Source of the DNA: Rhodococcus_G sp042879035
GTDB lineage: Bacteria > Actinomycetota > Actinomycetes > Mycobacteriales > Mycobacteriaceae
Direction of reading: 5' to 3'
Length of the DNA stretch: 64,000 bases
Assembly (NCBI RefSeq): GCF_042879035.1
Contig: NZ_JBIAOU010000007.1
Span: 186,001 to 250,000, forward strand
In this document: positions 14,863 through 22,972 of the stretch, piece after piece
Layout: the number at the start of each line of letters is the position of its first letter
How positions within the stretch are numbered: the stretch's first letter is position 1
Translations under genes and position numbers: made by a program
The notes under the pieces: generated by a model
What the model saw: only the letters and a program-made list of their open reading frames with translations
What the model was told of the DNA's origin: nothing
Database searches by the model: none

Positions 14863-15672
14863 TCAGTGGTTCTGGTACACCGGGGGCCGCTTCTCGAGGA
14901 ACGAGTACACGGCTTCGCGGTGGTCCTTGGTCATGGCGGCGAGGATCTGGGTCCGGTTCTCCAGGTCGATCGCGGCGCGCAGGCTCGGGACCTCGAGGTT
15001 GGACCACATCACCTCCTTGGTCATCCACACGCCGAACGGGCTGTTGCGCGCGATGCTCTCGGCAGTGTCGAGTGCCGTGTCGAGCAGCCTGTCGGCCGGT
15101 TGCACGGACGACACGATGCCGACGCGTTCGCACTCGGCGGCGTCGACGGGGCGTCCGGTGAGGAGAATCTCTGCGGCCCTGGAGAATCCGATCATCCGCG
15201 GCAGCAGCCAGCTGACCCCGATGTCGCAGCTGGACTGGCCGCGGTTGATGAACGAGGCGTGCAGCGCGGCGGCGTCGGCCATGACCCGGACGTCGGCCAT
15301 CAGCGCCAGTGCCATCCCCCCGCCGGCCGCGGCGCCGTTGATCGCGGCGACCACGGGCGGCCGGGCGCCGCGGAACGCCTCGACCAGCGAGGCGATGTGC
15401 TGCTGCACCCGCATGCCGGCCTGCGCTCTCCCCTCACCCTCGGCGGCTCCGGGCGGGGTGCCGTAGCCGCGCAGGTCGATGCCCGCGCAGAAGGCGCGCC
15501 CGTTGCCGGTGAGCACGATCGCGCGGGTCTCCGAATCGTGCCGGACCTCAGCAAGCACCGCGTGCAGCGCCTCGACGAGCTCGACGTTCATCGCGTTCAG
15601 GGCGTCCGCGCGGTTGAGGCGGATCAGCAGGACGCCCGGCCGCGGCCGCTCGGTCAGGATCAGTTCGGACAT
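14863..15672 (-). CDS. Enoyl-CoA hydratase/isomerase family protein, 269 aa
   Basis: This crotonase-fold enzyme has the oxyanion-hole segments RAFCAGIDLRGYG and AAINGAAAGGGMALALMADVRV and a helical C-terminal trimerisation domain ending EKRPPVYQNH. At the second acid position (about residue 150, INRGQSSCDIGVSWLLPRMIG) it has SCD rather than the classical hydratase Glu pair, so isomerase or hydrolase chemistry is as possible as hydration. The ATG at 15,672 follows GGGAAGG. It is first in a minus-strand operon with the LLM and thiolase-like genes, divergent from the SDR at 15,794. The 121-base gap between them contains a regulon palindrome. Confidence 0.9.
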   Translation of the reverse strand: MSELILTERPRPGVLLIRLNRADALNAMNVELVEALHAVLAEVRHDSETRAIVLTGNGRAFCAGIDLRGYGTPPGAAEGEGRAQAGMRVQQHIASLVEAFRGARPPVVAAINGAAAGGGMALALMADVRVMADAAALHASFINRGQSSCDIGVSWLLPRMIGFSRAAEILLTGRPVDAAECERVGIVSSVQPADRLLDTALDTAESIARNSPFGVWMTKEVMWSNLEVPSLRAAIDLENRTQILAAMTKDHREAVYSFLEKRPPVYQNH

Positions 15673-15735
15673 CCGGGGCCTTCCCTCGTGTGGCTGCGAC
15701 GGTCTCCGCTTCGGGCTGTGACCGTCGACATATCA

Positions 15736-15752
15736 GGCTAATGCCTTTAGGT
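15736..15752. promoter_or_regulatory. Regulon operator candidate, copy 3 (divergent promoter)
   Basis: GGCTAATGCCTTTAGGT matches copy 2 at 14 of 17 positions. It lies between two divergent genes, 64 bases before the hydratase start and 42 bases before the SDR start, so one site could control both directions. TTTAGGTTATAT next to it can serve as a -10 region. Confidence 0.55.
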
Positions 15753-15793
15753 TATATCTCGAGATCGGTCAACGAGGGAAGGGCTGGACACAC

Positions 15794-16618
15794 ATGACGG
15801 AACTGCACGGCACGGTCGCGGTGGTCACCGGCGGCGCGAGCGGAATCGGGGCCGCGACCTGCGTACTTCTCGCGCAGCGGGGCGCGCGGGTGGTGGTCAC
15901 CGACATCGACGACGACCGCGGCGAGAAGGTCGCGGCCGCACTCGGCGGCAACGCCGTCTACCTGCACACCGACGTCACCCGGGAGGAGGACGTCGCGGCC
16001 GCGGTCCGCACGGCCACCGAGCGCTTCGGGCGTCTCGACGCGATGGTGAACAACGCCGGCCGCGTCGGCGCCTGGACCTACGTCACCGACACCACCGTCG
16101 ACGAGTGGGACGCCGCCTTCGCGGTGCTGGCGCGCAGTGCTTTCCTCGGCACCAAGCACGCCGCCCGCGTCATGCGCGAGCAGGGCTTCGGCGCCGTCGT
16201 CAACGTGTCGTCGGTGGCGGGCGTGCGCACCGGCTTCGGCCCGCACCCGTACGGCGCCGCGAAGGCCGCGGTGCTGCAGATGACCCGCAGCGCGGCACGC
16301 GAACTCGCGGAGTACCACGTCCGGGTCAACGCCGTCACTCCCGGCGGGGTCGCGACCCGGATCACCGGCCACGGCGCCGGCCTGGAGGGCGACGCACTGG
16401 ACGCCAGCGTCGACGAGGTGCGCAGGGGGCTGGCGTCGTTCCAGCCGATCCCCCGCGCGGGCGAGGGCACGGACATCGCCGGCGCCATCGCCTACCTCGT
16501 CTCCGACGACGCCACGTTCGTGACGGGGCAGAACATCGTCGTCGACGGCGGCCTCACCCTCGGCAAGGCGTGGCCGCGTAACTACCGCGCCGAGGCCGCC
16601 GGAGCCGCGACCGTGTGA
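15794..16618 (+). CDS. Short-chain dehydrogenase/reductase, 274 aa
   Basis: This classical SDR has the NAD(P) loop TGGASGIGAA (about residues 12-21), an acidic VTDIDDD after strand 2 that favours NAD over NADP, NNAGR, the catalytic Ser in VSSVAG, the Y-x3-K pair in YGAAKAA, and the family ending VTGQNIVVDGGLTLG. It oxidises or reduces a secondary alcohol/ketone, plausibly a hydroxyacyl-CoA given the setting. GAGGGAAGG precedes the ATG. It is the only plus-strand catabolic gene of this part of the island and shares the operator gap at 15,673-15,793 with the hydratase operon. Confidence 0.9.
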   Translation: MTELHGTVAVVTGGASGIGAATCVLLAQRGARVVVTDIDDDRGEKVAAALGGNAVYLHTDVTREEDVAAAVRTATERFGRLDAMVNNAGRVGAWTYVTDTTVDEWDAAFAVLARSAFLGTKHAARVMREQGFGAVVNVSSVAGVRTGFGPHPYGAAKAAVLQMTRSAARELAEYHVRVNAVTPGGVATRITGHGAGLEGDALDASVDEVRRGLASFQPIPRAGEGTDIAGAIAYLVSDDATFVTGQNIVVDGGLTLGKAWPRNYRAEAAGAATV

Positions 16619-16645
16619 TCGGCGGCCGGATGACCCGGACCCGAA

Positions 16646-17431
16646 TCACCCACCGGCGGAATCGATCACCCGGTACGTGCGGCCGTCTCCGGTGAGCGCG
16701 TCGGCGCGGGAGGTGTCCTTGAGGTCCACCCCCGACCGCCCCAACTGCCAGGCGCCGGCGACGAGTCCGGCCACCACCCGCGCGGCGACGGGGTAGGCGA
16801 GGCCGTCGGGTGGGTGGATGTTGGACACGCAGTTGCGGTCGGCGTCGGTGCGTCCCGGGGCGGGCCGATGGGTGAGGTAGACGCCCACGCTGTCCGCGAC
16901 CGACAGGCCGGGGCGCTCCCCGATCAGGACCAGCACCGTCCGCACGCCCAGCGCCGCGCCGATGTGGTCGCCGAGCGCCACCCGCGCCTGCGTCGCGATC
17001 ACCGGCGGTGCGATGGTGAAGCGTCCGTCGAACTCGGCGACGAGCGCCGCGAGCAGGGGAACCGCGTGATCGGTGATCGCACGCGGCGAGAGCCCGTCGG
17101 CGAGAACGAATCCGATGTCCGCCGTCGTCTCGGGCACGGCCGAGAGGTCGGCGGGCGTCCGCCCGAGGTCCGGTCGGCGCAGGTACTCGCCGCGGTCCGC
17201 CGCCCGGCTGGTGACGACCACGGGCCGTCCCAGCCCGACGGACTCGACCCGGTCGACGAGCGGCCCGGTGTCGAGGGGTTGGTGCACGGCGTCGCGCGCG
17301 ACGGCGTGCGCGGCCCGGAACTCGAGCACCCGCGTCGTCGGCAACGCGTCACCGGAGCGACCCAGCCCGATCCGTGCCTGCGTCGTGGCGCGCAGGTCGT
17401 CCCAGAAGTTCTGCAGTGCAGGATCGTCCAC
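16646..17431 (-). CDS. eutC: Ethanolamine ammonia-lyase small subunit
   Basis: EutC, 261 residues, pairs with EutB to form the adenosylcobalamin-dependent enzyme that splits ethanolamine into acetaldehyde and ammonia. Family features are FWDDLRATTQARIGLGRSGD near the start, DIGFVLADGLSPRAI in the middle, and RTDADRNCVSNIHPPDGLAY near the end, where the cobalamin-binding Cys-containing segment lies. Translation starts at a GTG at 17,431, one base after the eutB stop, so the two are coupled. It is last in the permease-eutB-eutC unit. No microcompartment shell or reactivase gene is nearby. Confidence 0.95.
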   Translation of the reverse strand: MDDPALQNFWDDLRATTQARIGLGRSGDALPTTRVLEFRAAHAVARDAVHQPLDTGPLVDRVESVGLGRPVVVTSRAADRGEYLRRPDLGRTPADLSAVPETTADIGFVLADGLSPRAITDHAVPLLAALVAEFDGRFTIAPPVIATQARVALGDHIGAALGVRTVLVLIGERPGLSVADSVGVYLTHRPAPGRTDADRNCVSNIHPPDGLAYPVAARVVAGLVAGAWQLGRSGVDLKDTSRADALTGDGRTYRVIDSAGG

Positions 17432-17432
17432 G

Positions 17433-18845
17433 TCACTTCACCCCCGTCAGCGCCCGCAGGGGCGAGGTCGCCGCGTCCACGGGCAGCACGCGGCCCGCGT
17501 CGTCCATCAGCCCGAGGCGCCGCAACCAGTCCTCGAACTCGGGCGCCGGACGCAGTCCCAGCACCTGCCGGGCGTAGAGGGCGTCGTGGAACGACAGGCT
17601 CTGGTAGCCGAGCATCACGTCGTCCGCGCCGGGCACCGCGATCACGAACGCGGCACCGGCCACGCCGAGCAGGGTCAGCAGGGTGTCCATGTCGTCCTGG
17701 TCGGCCTCGGCGTGGTTCGTGTAGCAGACGTCGACCCCCATCGGCAGGCCGAGGAGCTTGCCGCAGAAGTGGTCCTCGAGCCCGGCGCGGATGATCTGCT
17801 TGCCGTCGTAGAGGTACTCGGGCCCGATGAACCCGACGACGGTGTTGACCAGCAGCGGTTCGAGGTCGCGGGCGACGGCGTAGGCGCGGGTCTCGAGGGT
17901 CTGCTGGTCGACGGGACGGCCCCCGGCGCCGAGGTGCGCTCCGGCGCTCAGCGCGGACCCCTGCCCCGTCTCGAGGTACATCACGTTGTCCCCGACGGTG
18001 CCGCGTCCCAGCGACCGTCCCGCTGCGTTGGCCTCCCGCAGCAGCGAGATATCCACGCCGAAGGACGAATTGGCGCCCTGCGTGCCGGCGATCGACTGGA
18101 ACACCAGATCGACCGGCACCCCCTCGTCGATCAGGCCCATCGTCGTCGTCACGTGCGAGAGCACACACGACTGCGCGGGAATGTCGAACCGCTGCCGGAT
18201 CTCGTCGAGCAGGTGCAGCAGATCCGCGGTGGCATGCGGCGAATCGGTGGCCGGGTTGATCCCGATCACCGCGTCCCCGCAGCCGAGCAGCAGCCCGTCG
18301 AGGGTCGCCGCCGCGATGCCGCGCGGGTCGTCGGTGGGATGGTTCGGCTGCAGACGCGTGGCGAGCCGCCCCGGCAGCCCGAGCGTGGTCCGGAACGCCG
18401 CCGTCACCTCCGCGGCCCGCGCGACCGCGACCAGGTCCTGGTTGCGCATGATCTTGCTGACCGCCGCGACCATCTCCGGCGTCAGCCCCGGCGCCACCCG
18501 TCGCAGCACCTCGGCCGCGTTCGGCGCCGCCGCGGTGGACAGCAACCAGTCCCGCAGCCCGCCGACCGTCAGATGGGAGATCTGCGCGAACGCGACCCGG
18601 TCGTGGGTGTCGACGATCAGCCGTGTCACCTCGTCGTCCTCGTACGGGACGACGAGGTCCTCGAGGAACGTGCCCAGCGGGACGTCCGCGAGCGCCCACT
18701 GCGCCGCCGCTCGCTCGGCGTCCGAGGCGGCCGCGCACCCGGCGAGCTCGTCACCGCTGCGCAACGGCGTCGCCTTGGCCATCAGGTCGACGAGCCCGTG
18801 GAAGGTGTGGCCGACCCCGGCCACCTGCTGGGTGTAGGTCGTCAT
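17433..18845 (-). CDS. eutB: Ethanolamine ammonia-lyase large subunit
   Basis: EutB, 470 residues, is the (beta/alpha)8 catalytic subunit. Recognisable blocks are PLGTFLEDLVVPYEDDEVTR, GLLLGCGDAVIGINPATDSP, the SIAGTQGANSSFGVD segment and MGVDVCYTNHAEADQDDMD near the active site. Length is normal. The ATG at 18,845 has an excellent GGAGGAGGAGCT ribosome site and overlaps the permease stop as ATGA, so translation is coupled. Acetaldehyde from this enzyme could be passed to an aldehyde dehydrogenase elsewhere; none is in this operon. The enzyme needs adenosylcobalamin, but I saw no cobalamin riboswitch upstream of the operon. Confidence 0.95.
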   Translation of the reverse strand: MTTYTQQVAGVGHTFHGLVDLMAKATPLRSGDELAGCAAASDAERAAAQWALADVPLGTFLEDLVVPYEDDEVTRLIVDTHDRVAFAQISHLTVGGLRDWLLSTAAAPNAAEVLRRVAPGLTPEMVAAVSKIMRNQDLVAVARAAEVTAAFRTTLGLPGRLATRLQPNHPTDDPRGIAAATLDGLLLGCGDAVIGINPATDSPHATADLLHLLDEIRQRFDIPAQSCVLSHVTTTMGLIDEGVPVDLVFQSIAGTQGANSSFGVDISLLREANAAGRSLGRGTVGDNVMYLETGQGSALSAGAHLGAGGRPVDQQTLETRAYAVARDLEPLLVNTVVGFIGPEYLYDGKQIIRAGLEDHFCGKLLGLPMGVDVCYTNHAEADQDDMDTLLTLLGVAGAAFVIAVPGADDVMLGYQSLSFHDALYARQVLGLRPAPEFEDWLRRLGLMDDAGRVLPVDAATSPLRALTGVK

Positions 18846-20293
18846 TCCAGCTCCTCCTCCGCCTCCGCGAGGGCCGCGAACTCCTCGTCCGGCGAGTTCG
18901 CGACGAGATGGTGTCGACTGTAGAGGCCGAAGTAGGCGAGGAACGCGGCGAACGCGCCGAGTGTCCACAGGGCGGCGATCGGATCGACCAGGAACGTCGC
19001 GACCACCGCCGCCGCCGCGACGACGAGTGCGAACGACGTGGTGGCGACGCCACCGGGCGTCCGGTACGGCCGGTGCATGCCAGGCTCACGTCGGCGCAGC
19101 ACGATGTGGCTGACCATCATCAGCACGTAGCTGACCGCCGCCCCGAACACGGCCATGTTCAGCAGCATCGCGCCTTCCCCGGTGAGCGAGAGGGCGAAGC
19201 CGATCACGCCCGGGACGATCAGGGCGAGGGTGGGTGCCTTCCGCGAGTTGGTGACCGACAGGTTCTTCGGCAGGTAGCCCGCGCGGGACAGCGCGAACGT
19301 CTGCCGGGAGTAGGCGTACATGATCGAGAAGAAGCTGGCGACGAGCCCGGCGAGGCCGATGTAGTTGACCACCTTCGCGGCCGTGCCGTCGCCCAGCGCC
19401 TCGACGAGGGGGTTCCCGGACGTCGACAGCGCATCGGCGCCCAACGCGCCGGTGGCCAGGAACAGCACCGTCGCGCCCGTGACCAGCAGCACGAGCATGC
19501 TGATGATGATGCCGCGGGGCACGTTCTTCTCGGGCTCCCGCGCTTCCTCGGCGGCGAGCGGGACACCCTCGACCGCCAGGAAGAACCAGATCGCGAACGG
19601 GACCGCGGCCCAGATGCCGAACACACCGAACGGCAGGAATTCCGATGCCCCGGCCGCGTCGGTGGGGGCGATGTCGGTGAGATTGCCCGGCTCGAACAGG
19701 CCGATCGCGGAGATCGCGAAGACCACCAGCCCGACGAGGGCGATGGCGGTGATCACGAACATCGCCTTGAGGGCCTCCCCCGCGCCGGTCAGGTGGATCC
19801 CGATGAAGATCGCGTAGACCGCGAGGTACACCCACCAGCCGTCGGTGATCCCGAACAGGTTCAGGGACTCGACGTAGCCGCCGATGAACGTCGCGATCGC
19901 GGCCGGCGCGATCGAGTACTCGATGAGAATGGCGGTGCCGGTGGCGAATCCACCCCACGGACCGAGCGCTCGACGGGCGAACGTGTAACCGCCTCCCGCG
20001 GCGGGCAGCGCCGACGACATCTCGGCCATGCCGAGCACCATGGCGAGGTACATGCCGGCGATGACGACAGCGGCGATGAGCAGGCCACCGAACCCGCCCT
20101 CCGCGAGACCGTTGTTCCAGCCCGCGTAGTCGCCGGAGATGACGTAGCTGACCCCGAGCCCGGCGAGCAGCAGCCACCCCGCGGAACCCTTTCGCAGGGT
20201 CCGCTTTTCGAGGTAGGCGCGGTTCTCGTCGTGGAAGTCGGCGCCGTCGTGGTGTGCGGCGTGGGCGTTCTGCGGACCCTCTACGAGTGACAT
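18842..20293 (-). CDS. eat: Ethanolamine permease, APC superfamily
   Basis: This 483-residue, twelve-helix amino acid/polyamine/organocation transporter of the inner membrane opens RKGSAGWLLLAGLGVSYVISGDYAGWNNGLAEGG, the hallmark start of the ethanolamine permease family. It also has GGYTFARRALGPWGGFATG and FFLAVEGVPLAAEEAREPEKNVPRG. The direct overlap with eutB confirms the role as ethanolamine uptake for the lyase. It is the first gene of the operon. The promoter must lie in 20,294-20,522, where a GCAAC-CAC-GTTGC inverted repeat is found. Confidence 0.93.
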   Translation of the reverse strand: MSLVEGPQNAHAAHHDGADFHDENRAYLEKRTLRKGSAGWLLLAGLGVSYVISGDYAGWNNGLAEGGFGGLLIAAVVIAGMYLAMVLGMAEMSSALPAAGGGYTFARRALGPWGGFATGTAILIEYSIAPAAIATFIGGYVESLNLFGITDGWWVYLAVYAIFIGIHLTGAGEALKAMFVITAIALVGLVVFAISAIGLFEPGNLTDIAPTDAAGASEFLPFGVFGIWAAVPFAIWFFLAVEGVPLAAEEAREPEKNVPRGIIISMLVLLVTGATVLFLATGALGADALSTSGNPLVEALGDGTAAKVVNYIGLAGLVASFFSIMYAYSRQTFALSRAGYLPKNLSVTNSRKAPTLALIVPGVIGFALSLTGEGAMLLNMAVFGAAVSYVLMMVSHIVLRRREPGMHRPYRTPGGVATTSFALVVAAAAVVATFLVDPIAALWTLGAFAAFLAYFGLYSRHHLVANSPDEEFAALAEAEEELE

Positions 20294-20462
20294 GCCGCCA
20301 CCCCGTTCGATGCCGTCCGGCCGGATGGCCTCGCACGGAGAGCCGCTGCACCCGGAATCACCGGGCGGGGATGCACAGTCATCGTCGAACCCCTGTGTCG
20401 TGTGTCAGGCAGAAGGCGGTGATGCCTTCGTTGTGATCGACGACACTATTGGGCCCGTCGTT

Positions 20463-20475
20463 GCAACCACGTTGC
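20463..20475. promoter_or_regulatory. Inverted repeat in the ethanolamine operon promoter region
   Basis: GCAAC-CAC-GTTGC is a perfect 5-3-5 inverted repeat, 170 bases upstream of the permease start, next to a second small palindrome GTTGCAAC (20,460-20,467). It is the most structured element in this otherwise unremarkable 290-base gap. It could bind the ethanolamine-responsive regulator, which is not encoded nearby. Confidence 0.35.
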
Positions 20476-20522
20476 GTCCGGGATTCGACCTGCCCGGTCG
20501 GCGGGTACGACCAGGCGCCGAC

Positions 20523-20574
20523 CCGCCCGTGAGTCCTTTCGGCCCGCGTGCGGACCACAAGGACTCACGGGCGG
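20523..20574. repeat. Palindromic repeat element, copy 3; possible terminator
   Basis: CCGCCCGTGAGTCCTT (20,523-20,538) pairs perfectly with AAGGACTCACGGGCGG (20,559-20,574). The interior TCGG...ACCAC carries an imperfect inner stem GGCCCG/CGGACC. The ends of the interior match copies 1 and 2. It begins 10 bases past the stop of the SDR gene, so it could also end that transcript. Confidence 0.55.
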
Positions 20575-20583
20575 CGGAGCCGC

Positions 20584-21330
20584 CTACACGGGGCCGCCGA
20601 GCCAGACGCCGACCTCTTCGCCGGAGACGTGGCGGCCGTCGTCGCTGACGAGGAACGACACCGTCGAGGCGATGGACTCGGCGGGGATCTCGGGCCAGTG
20701 CGCGGCGAGCATCTCGACCGCGTTCGCGCCGCCGGAGGCGATGATGTCGGTCTCCACGAAGCCGGGCATCACGGTGTTGACGGTGATGCCGCGGCGCGCG
20801 ACCTCGAGCGCCATCGAGCGGGTCATGCCGACGAGGCCGGCCTTCGCGGCGGCGTACGCGCTCATGCCGGGGGACGGCCGCCGCCCACCGGACGGGCTGC
20901 TGACGAACACGACGCGACCCCACCCGCTGTCGTACATCGCGGGCAGCGCGGCGTGCGTGCAGTAGAAGGCGCCGCTGAGGTTGACGCCGATCACCCGCTC
21001 CCAGTCGCCGGGCGACTGCTTGCGCGCCGCGCCCGCGATGTTCATTCCGGCGTTGTTCACCAGTACGGTCGGGGCACCGAGATCGGCGGTGGTCGCGGCG
21101 ATCAGCTCCTCCGCCTGCGCCGCATCGGACACGTCGGCCCGGACGGCCACGGCCCGGCCCCCGCCGGCGACGATCTTGTCCACCACGCCCTGCGCGTCGG
21201 CTGCGCTGGACGAGTAGTTGACCGCGACCGCGAATCCGTCTGCGGCGAGCCGCCGGGAGATCGCGGCGCCGATCCCGCGGCCTCCGCCCGTCACGACCGC
21301 CACGCGCTGCTGTGTTTCCGTCATCGTCAC
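20584..21330 (-). CDS. SDR family 3-oxoacyl-type reductase, 248 aa
   Basis: This FabG/PhaB-like short-chain dehydrogenase has TGGGRGIGAAI for the dinucleotide, VNNAGMN, a catalytic Ser in VFVSSPSGG, Y-x3-K in YAAAKAG and the late PGFVETDI loop. The ending EEVGVWLGGPV departs slightly from the usual GQxxxVNGG form. Such enzymes interconvert 3-hydroxyacyl-CoA and 3-oxoacyl-CoA; that role is inferred from context. A GTG at 21,330 overlaps the acyl-CoA synthetase stop (GTGA); an ATG two codons later is also possible. The two genes form a short operon behind regulon operator copy 4. Confidence 0.88.
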   Translation of the reverse strand: MTMTETQQRVAVVTGGGRGIGAAISRRLAADGFAVAVNYSSSAADAQGVVDKIVAGGGRAVAVRADVSDAAQAEELIAATTADLGAPTVLVNNAGMNIAGAARKQSPGDWERVIGVNLSGAFYCTHAALPAMYDSGWGRVVFVSSPSGGRRPSPGMSAYAAAKAGLVGMTRSMALEVARRGITVNTVMPGFVETDIIASGGANAVEMLAAHWPEIPAESIASTVSFLVSDDGRHVSGEEVGVWLGGPV

Positions 21331-22850
21331 CGCACCTTCGGGTAGGTCTGCGGGACATCGGAATACGTCTCGCGCAGCTCTCGTTTGGAGATCTTGCCGC
21401 TGGCCATCCGGGGCAGTCCGCCGTCCACGAACACGACGTACCGGGGCACCTTGTAGTCGGCGAGGTTGCTGTTGCAGTGGTCGACGACGTCGGATTCGGT
21501 GAGACCCTCGACCTTCTTCACGATCGCGGCGGGGGTCTCACCGAACTTCTCGTCGGGGACGCTGATCACCGCGACCTCCTCGACCCCGGGCAGCCGGTTG
21601 ATCACCTGCTCGATCTCGGCGGGCGAGATGTTGAGCCCGCCGGAGATGATCATGTCCTTGAGCCGGTCCACGAACGTGAGACAGCCTTCCTCGTCGAGCT
21701 TTCCGAGGTCACCCGTGTGCAGCCAGCCGTCGATCAGCGCGGACCTGGTGGCGTCCGCGTTGCGCCAGTAGCCCGGCATCATGCCCGGGCCCCGCAGCAG
21801 GATCTGCCCGACTTCGCCGGGCCCGCAGTCGGTTCCGTCGGCGTCGACGACGCGGATCTTGGTGAAGATGCCGCCGAACCCGCACTTGTCGGGGTGCGCG
21901 GCCGCCTCGTGACGGGGCATCGCGGTCGCGGACCCGCCGATCTCGGTCTGCCCGTAGATCTGCCGCAGCTGCACGCCGCGGTCGAGCCAGATCCCGACGA
22001 GCGCGGACGGCACCCGGGCGCCGCCGACGTGGGCGGTGGTCAGGTGGCTCAGGTCCGCGTCCGCGAAACCGGGCACCCGGGAGATCTGCTCGAACAGGAT
22101 CGGCGGACCGGTGAGGGTGGTGGCGTGGCGCTCGATCATCACCCGCAGCGCCGACTCCGGGTCGAAGCCGGGCTGCAGCAGCAGGGTGCCGCCGTGCAGC
22201 ACGGTGCGGGAGATCCCCCAGATGATGCCCGCGGCGGTGAACAACGGCAACACCAGCAGGGGCCGCAGGCCGTTCTGCTCGATCGGTTCCATCAGCGACC
22301 ACTCGTGCATCTCGCCGGCGATCGTCGCGTGGGTGAAGACGACGCCCTTCGGCTTGCCGGTGGTGCCGCTGGTGAACACGATCGCGGTGGGGTCGGACTG
22401 CGCCGTGACAGGCGTGCGGAACGGCGCGTGGGCCGCACCGCGGAGCGGTCGGACGTCCGTCTCGAACTCCGCGACCGCGAAGGTGCCGCGCTCCGTGTGC
22501 ACCTCGTCGAGCCGCGACCGCAGCGACGCGTCGCAGTAGACGACGGCCGGTTCGCAGTCCTCGACCAGCACGGTCAGTTCACCGGCGAGCATCCGCTGGT
22601 TGAACGGTGCCGAGATCGCGCCGACCTTCATTGCCCCGAGCGCGGCGACGCACCACTCCAGGGAGTTGCCACCGAGGTAGCTGACCCGGTCGCCCGCGGT
22701 GACGCCGCGCGCCGTGAGGTCGTGGGCGACACCGTCCGCCCAGGTGTCGAGTTCGCGGTAGGTCACCACGTCGCCGGCGAAGTCGATCGCCGGCTGGTCG
22801 GGGACGGTCCGCGCCCAGTAGGTGAGTGCGTCGATGACGGTACCGCTCAT
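21327..22850 (-). CDS. Acyl-CoA synthetase (AMP-forming), 507 aa
   Basis: This ANL-superfamily ligase activates a carboxylic acid to its CoA thioester through an acyl-adenylate. Motifs in order are the P-loop-like FTSGTTGKPKGVVFTH (about residues 165-180), YGQTEIGG in place of the usual YGxTE, DGWLHTGDLGKLDEEGC, and the hinge/catalytic Lys region RMASGKISKREL. Length is normal. The ATG at 22,850 follows GGGAGG. It is the first gene of a two-gene operon with the SDR, with the regulon palindrome 92 bases upstream. It could feed the substrate acid, or a ring-cleavage acid, into beta-oxidation. Confidence 0.9.
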   Translation of the reverse strand: MSGTVIDALTYWARTVPDQPAIDFAGDVVTYRELDTWADGVAHDLTARGVTAGDRVSYLGGNSLEWCVAALGAMKVGAISAPFNQRMLAGELTVLVEDCEPAVVYCDASLRSRLDEVHTERGTFAVAEFETDVRPLRGAAHAPFRTPVTAQSDPTAIVFTSGTTGKPKGVVFTHATIAGEMHEWSLMEPIEQNGLRPLLVLPLFTAAGIIWGISRTVLHGGTLLLQPGFDPESALRVMIERHATTLTGPPILFEQISRVPGFADADLSHLTTAHVGGARVPSALVGIWLDRGVQLRQIYGQTEIGGSATAMPRHEAAAHPDKCGFGGIFTKIRVVDADGTDCGPGEVGQILLRGPGMMPGYWRNADATRSALIDGWLHTGDLGKLDEEGCLTFVDRLKDMIISGGLNISPAEIEQVINRLPGVEEVAVISVPDEKFGETPAAIVKKVEGLTESDVVDHCNSNLADYKVPRYVVFVDGGLPRMASGKISKRELRETYSDVPQTYPKVR

Positions 22851-22941
22851 GGGTTGCCTCCCGGAGGTGTCGGCGCGGCCGGAGTGGATCCGGCCGCCGC
22901 CCAGGACGGTGCGGACACCGTGCTCTGGGTCACATCGATAA

Positions 22942-22958
22942 ATCTAAAGACATTCGGT
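22942..22958. promoter_or_regulatory. Regulon operator candidate, copy 4
   Basis: Read on the minus strand this is ACCGAATGTCTTTAGAT. It sits within a plausible promoter TTGTCA-N17-TAGATT directed at the acyl-CoA synthetase gene, so a bound repressor would block RNA polymerase. Confidence 0.6.
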
Positions 22959-22972
22959 TGCGTTGACAAGGA

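Noticed and set aside
20430..20450. TGATGCCTTCGTTG as a possible seventh copy of the regulon motif
   Set aside because: It shares only the TGCCTT core; the AGGT end and the ACC start are missing, and it belongs to the ethanolamine promoter region.
20294..20522. Cobalamin riboswitch upstream of the ethanolamine operon
   Set aside because: I looked for the conserved B12-box core and saw nothing similar on the minus strand.
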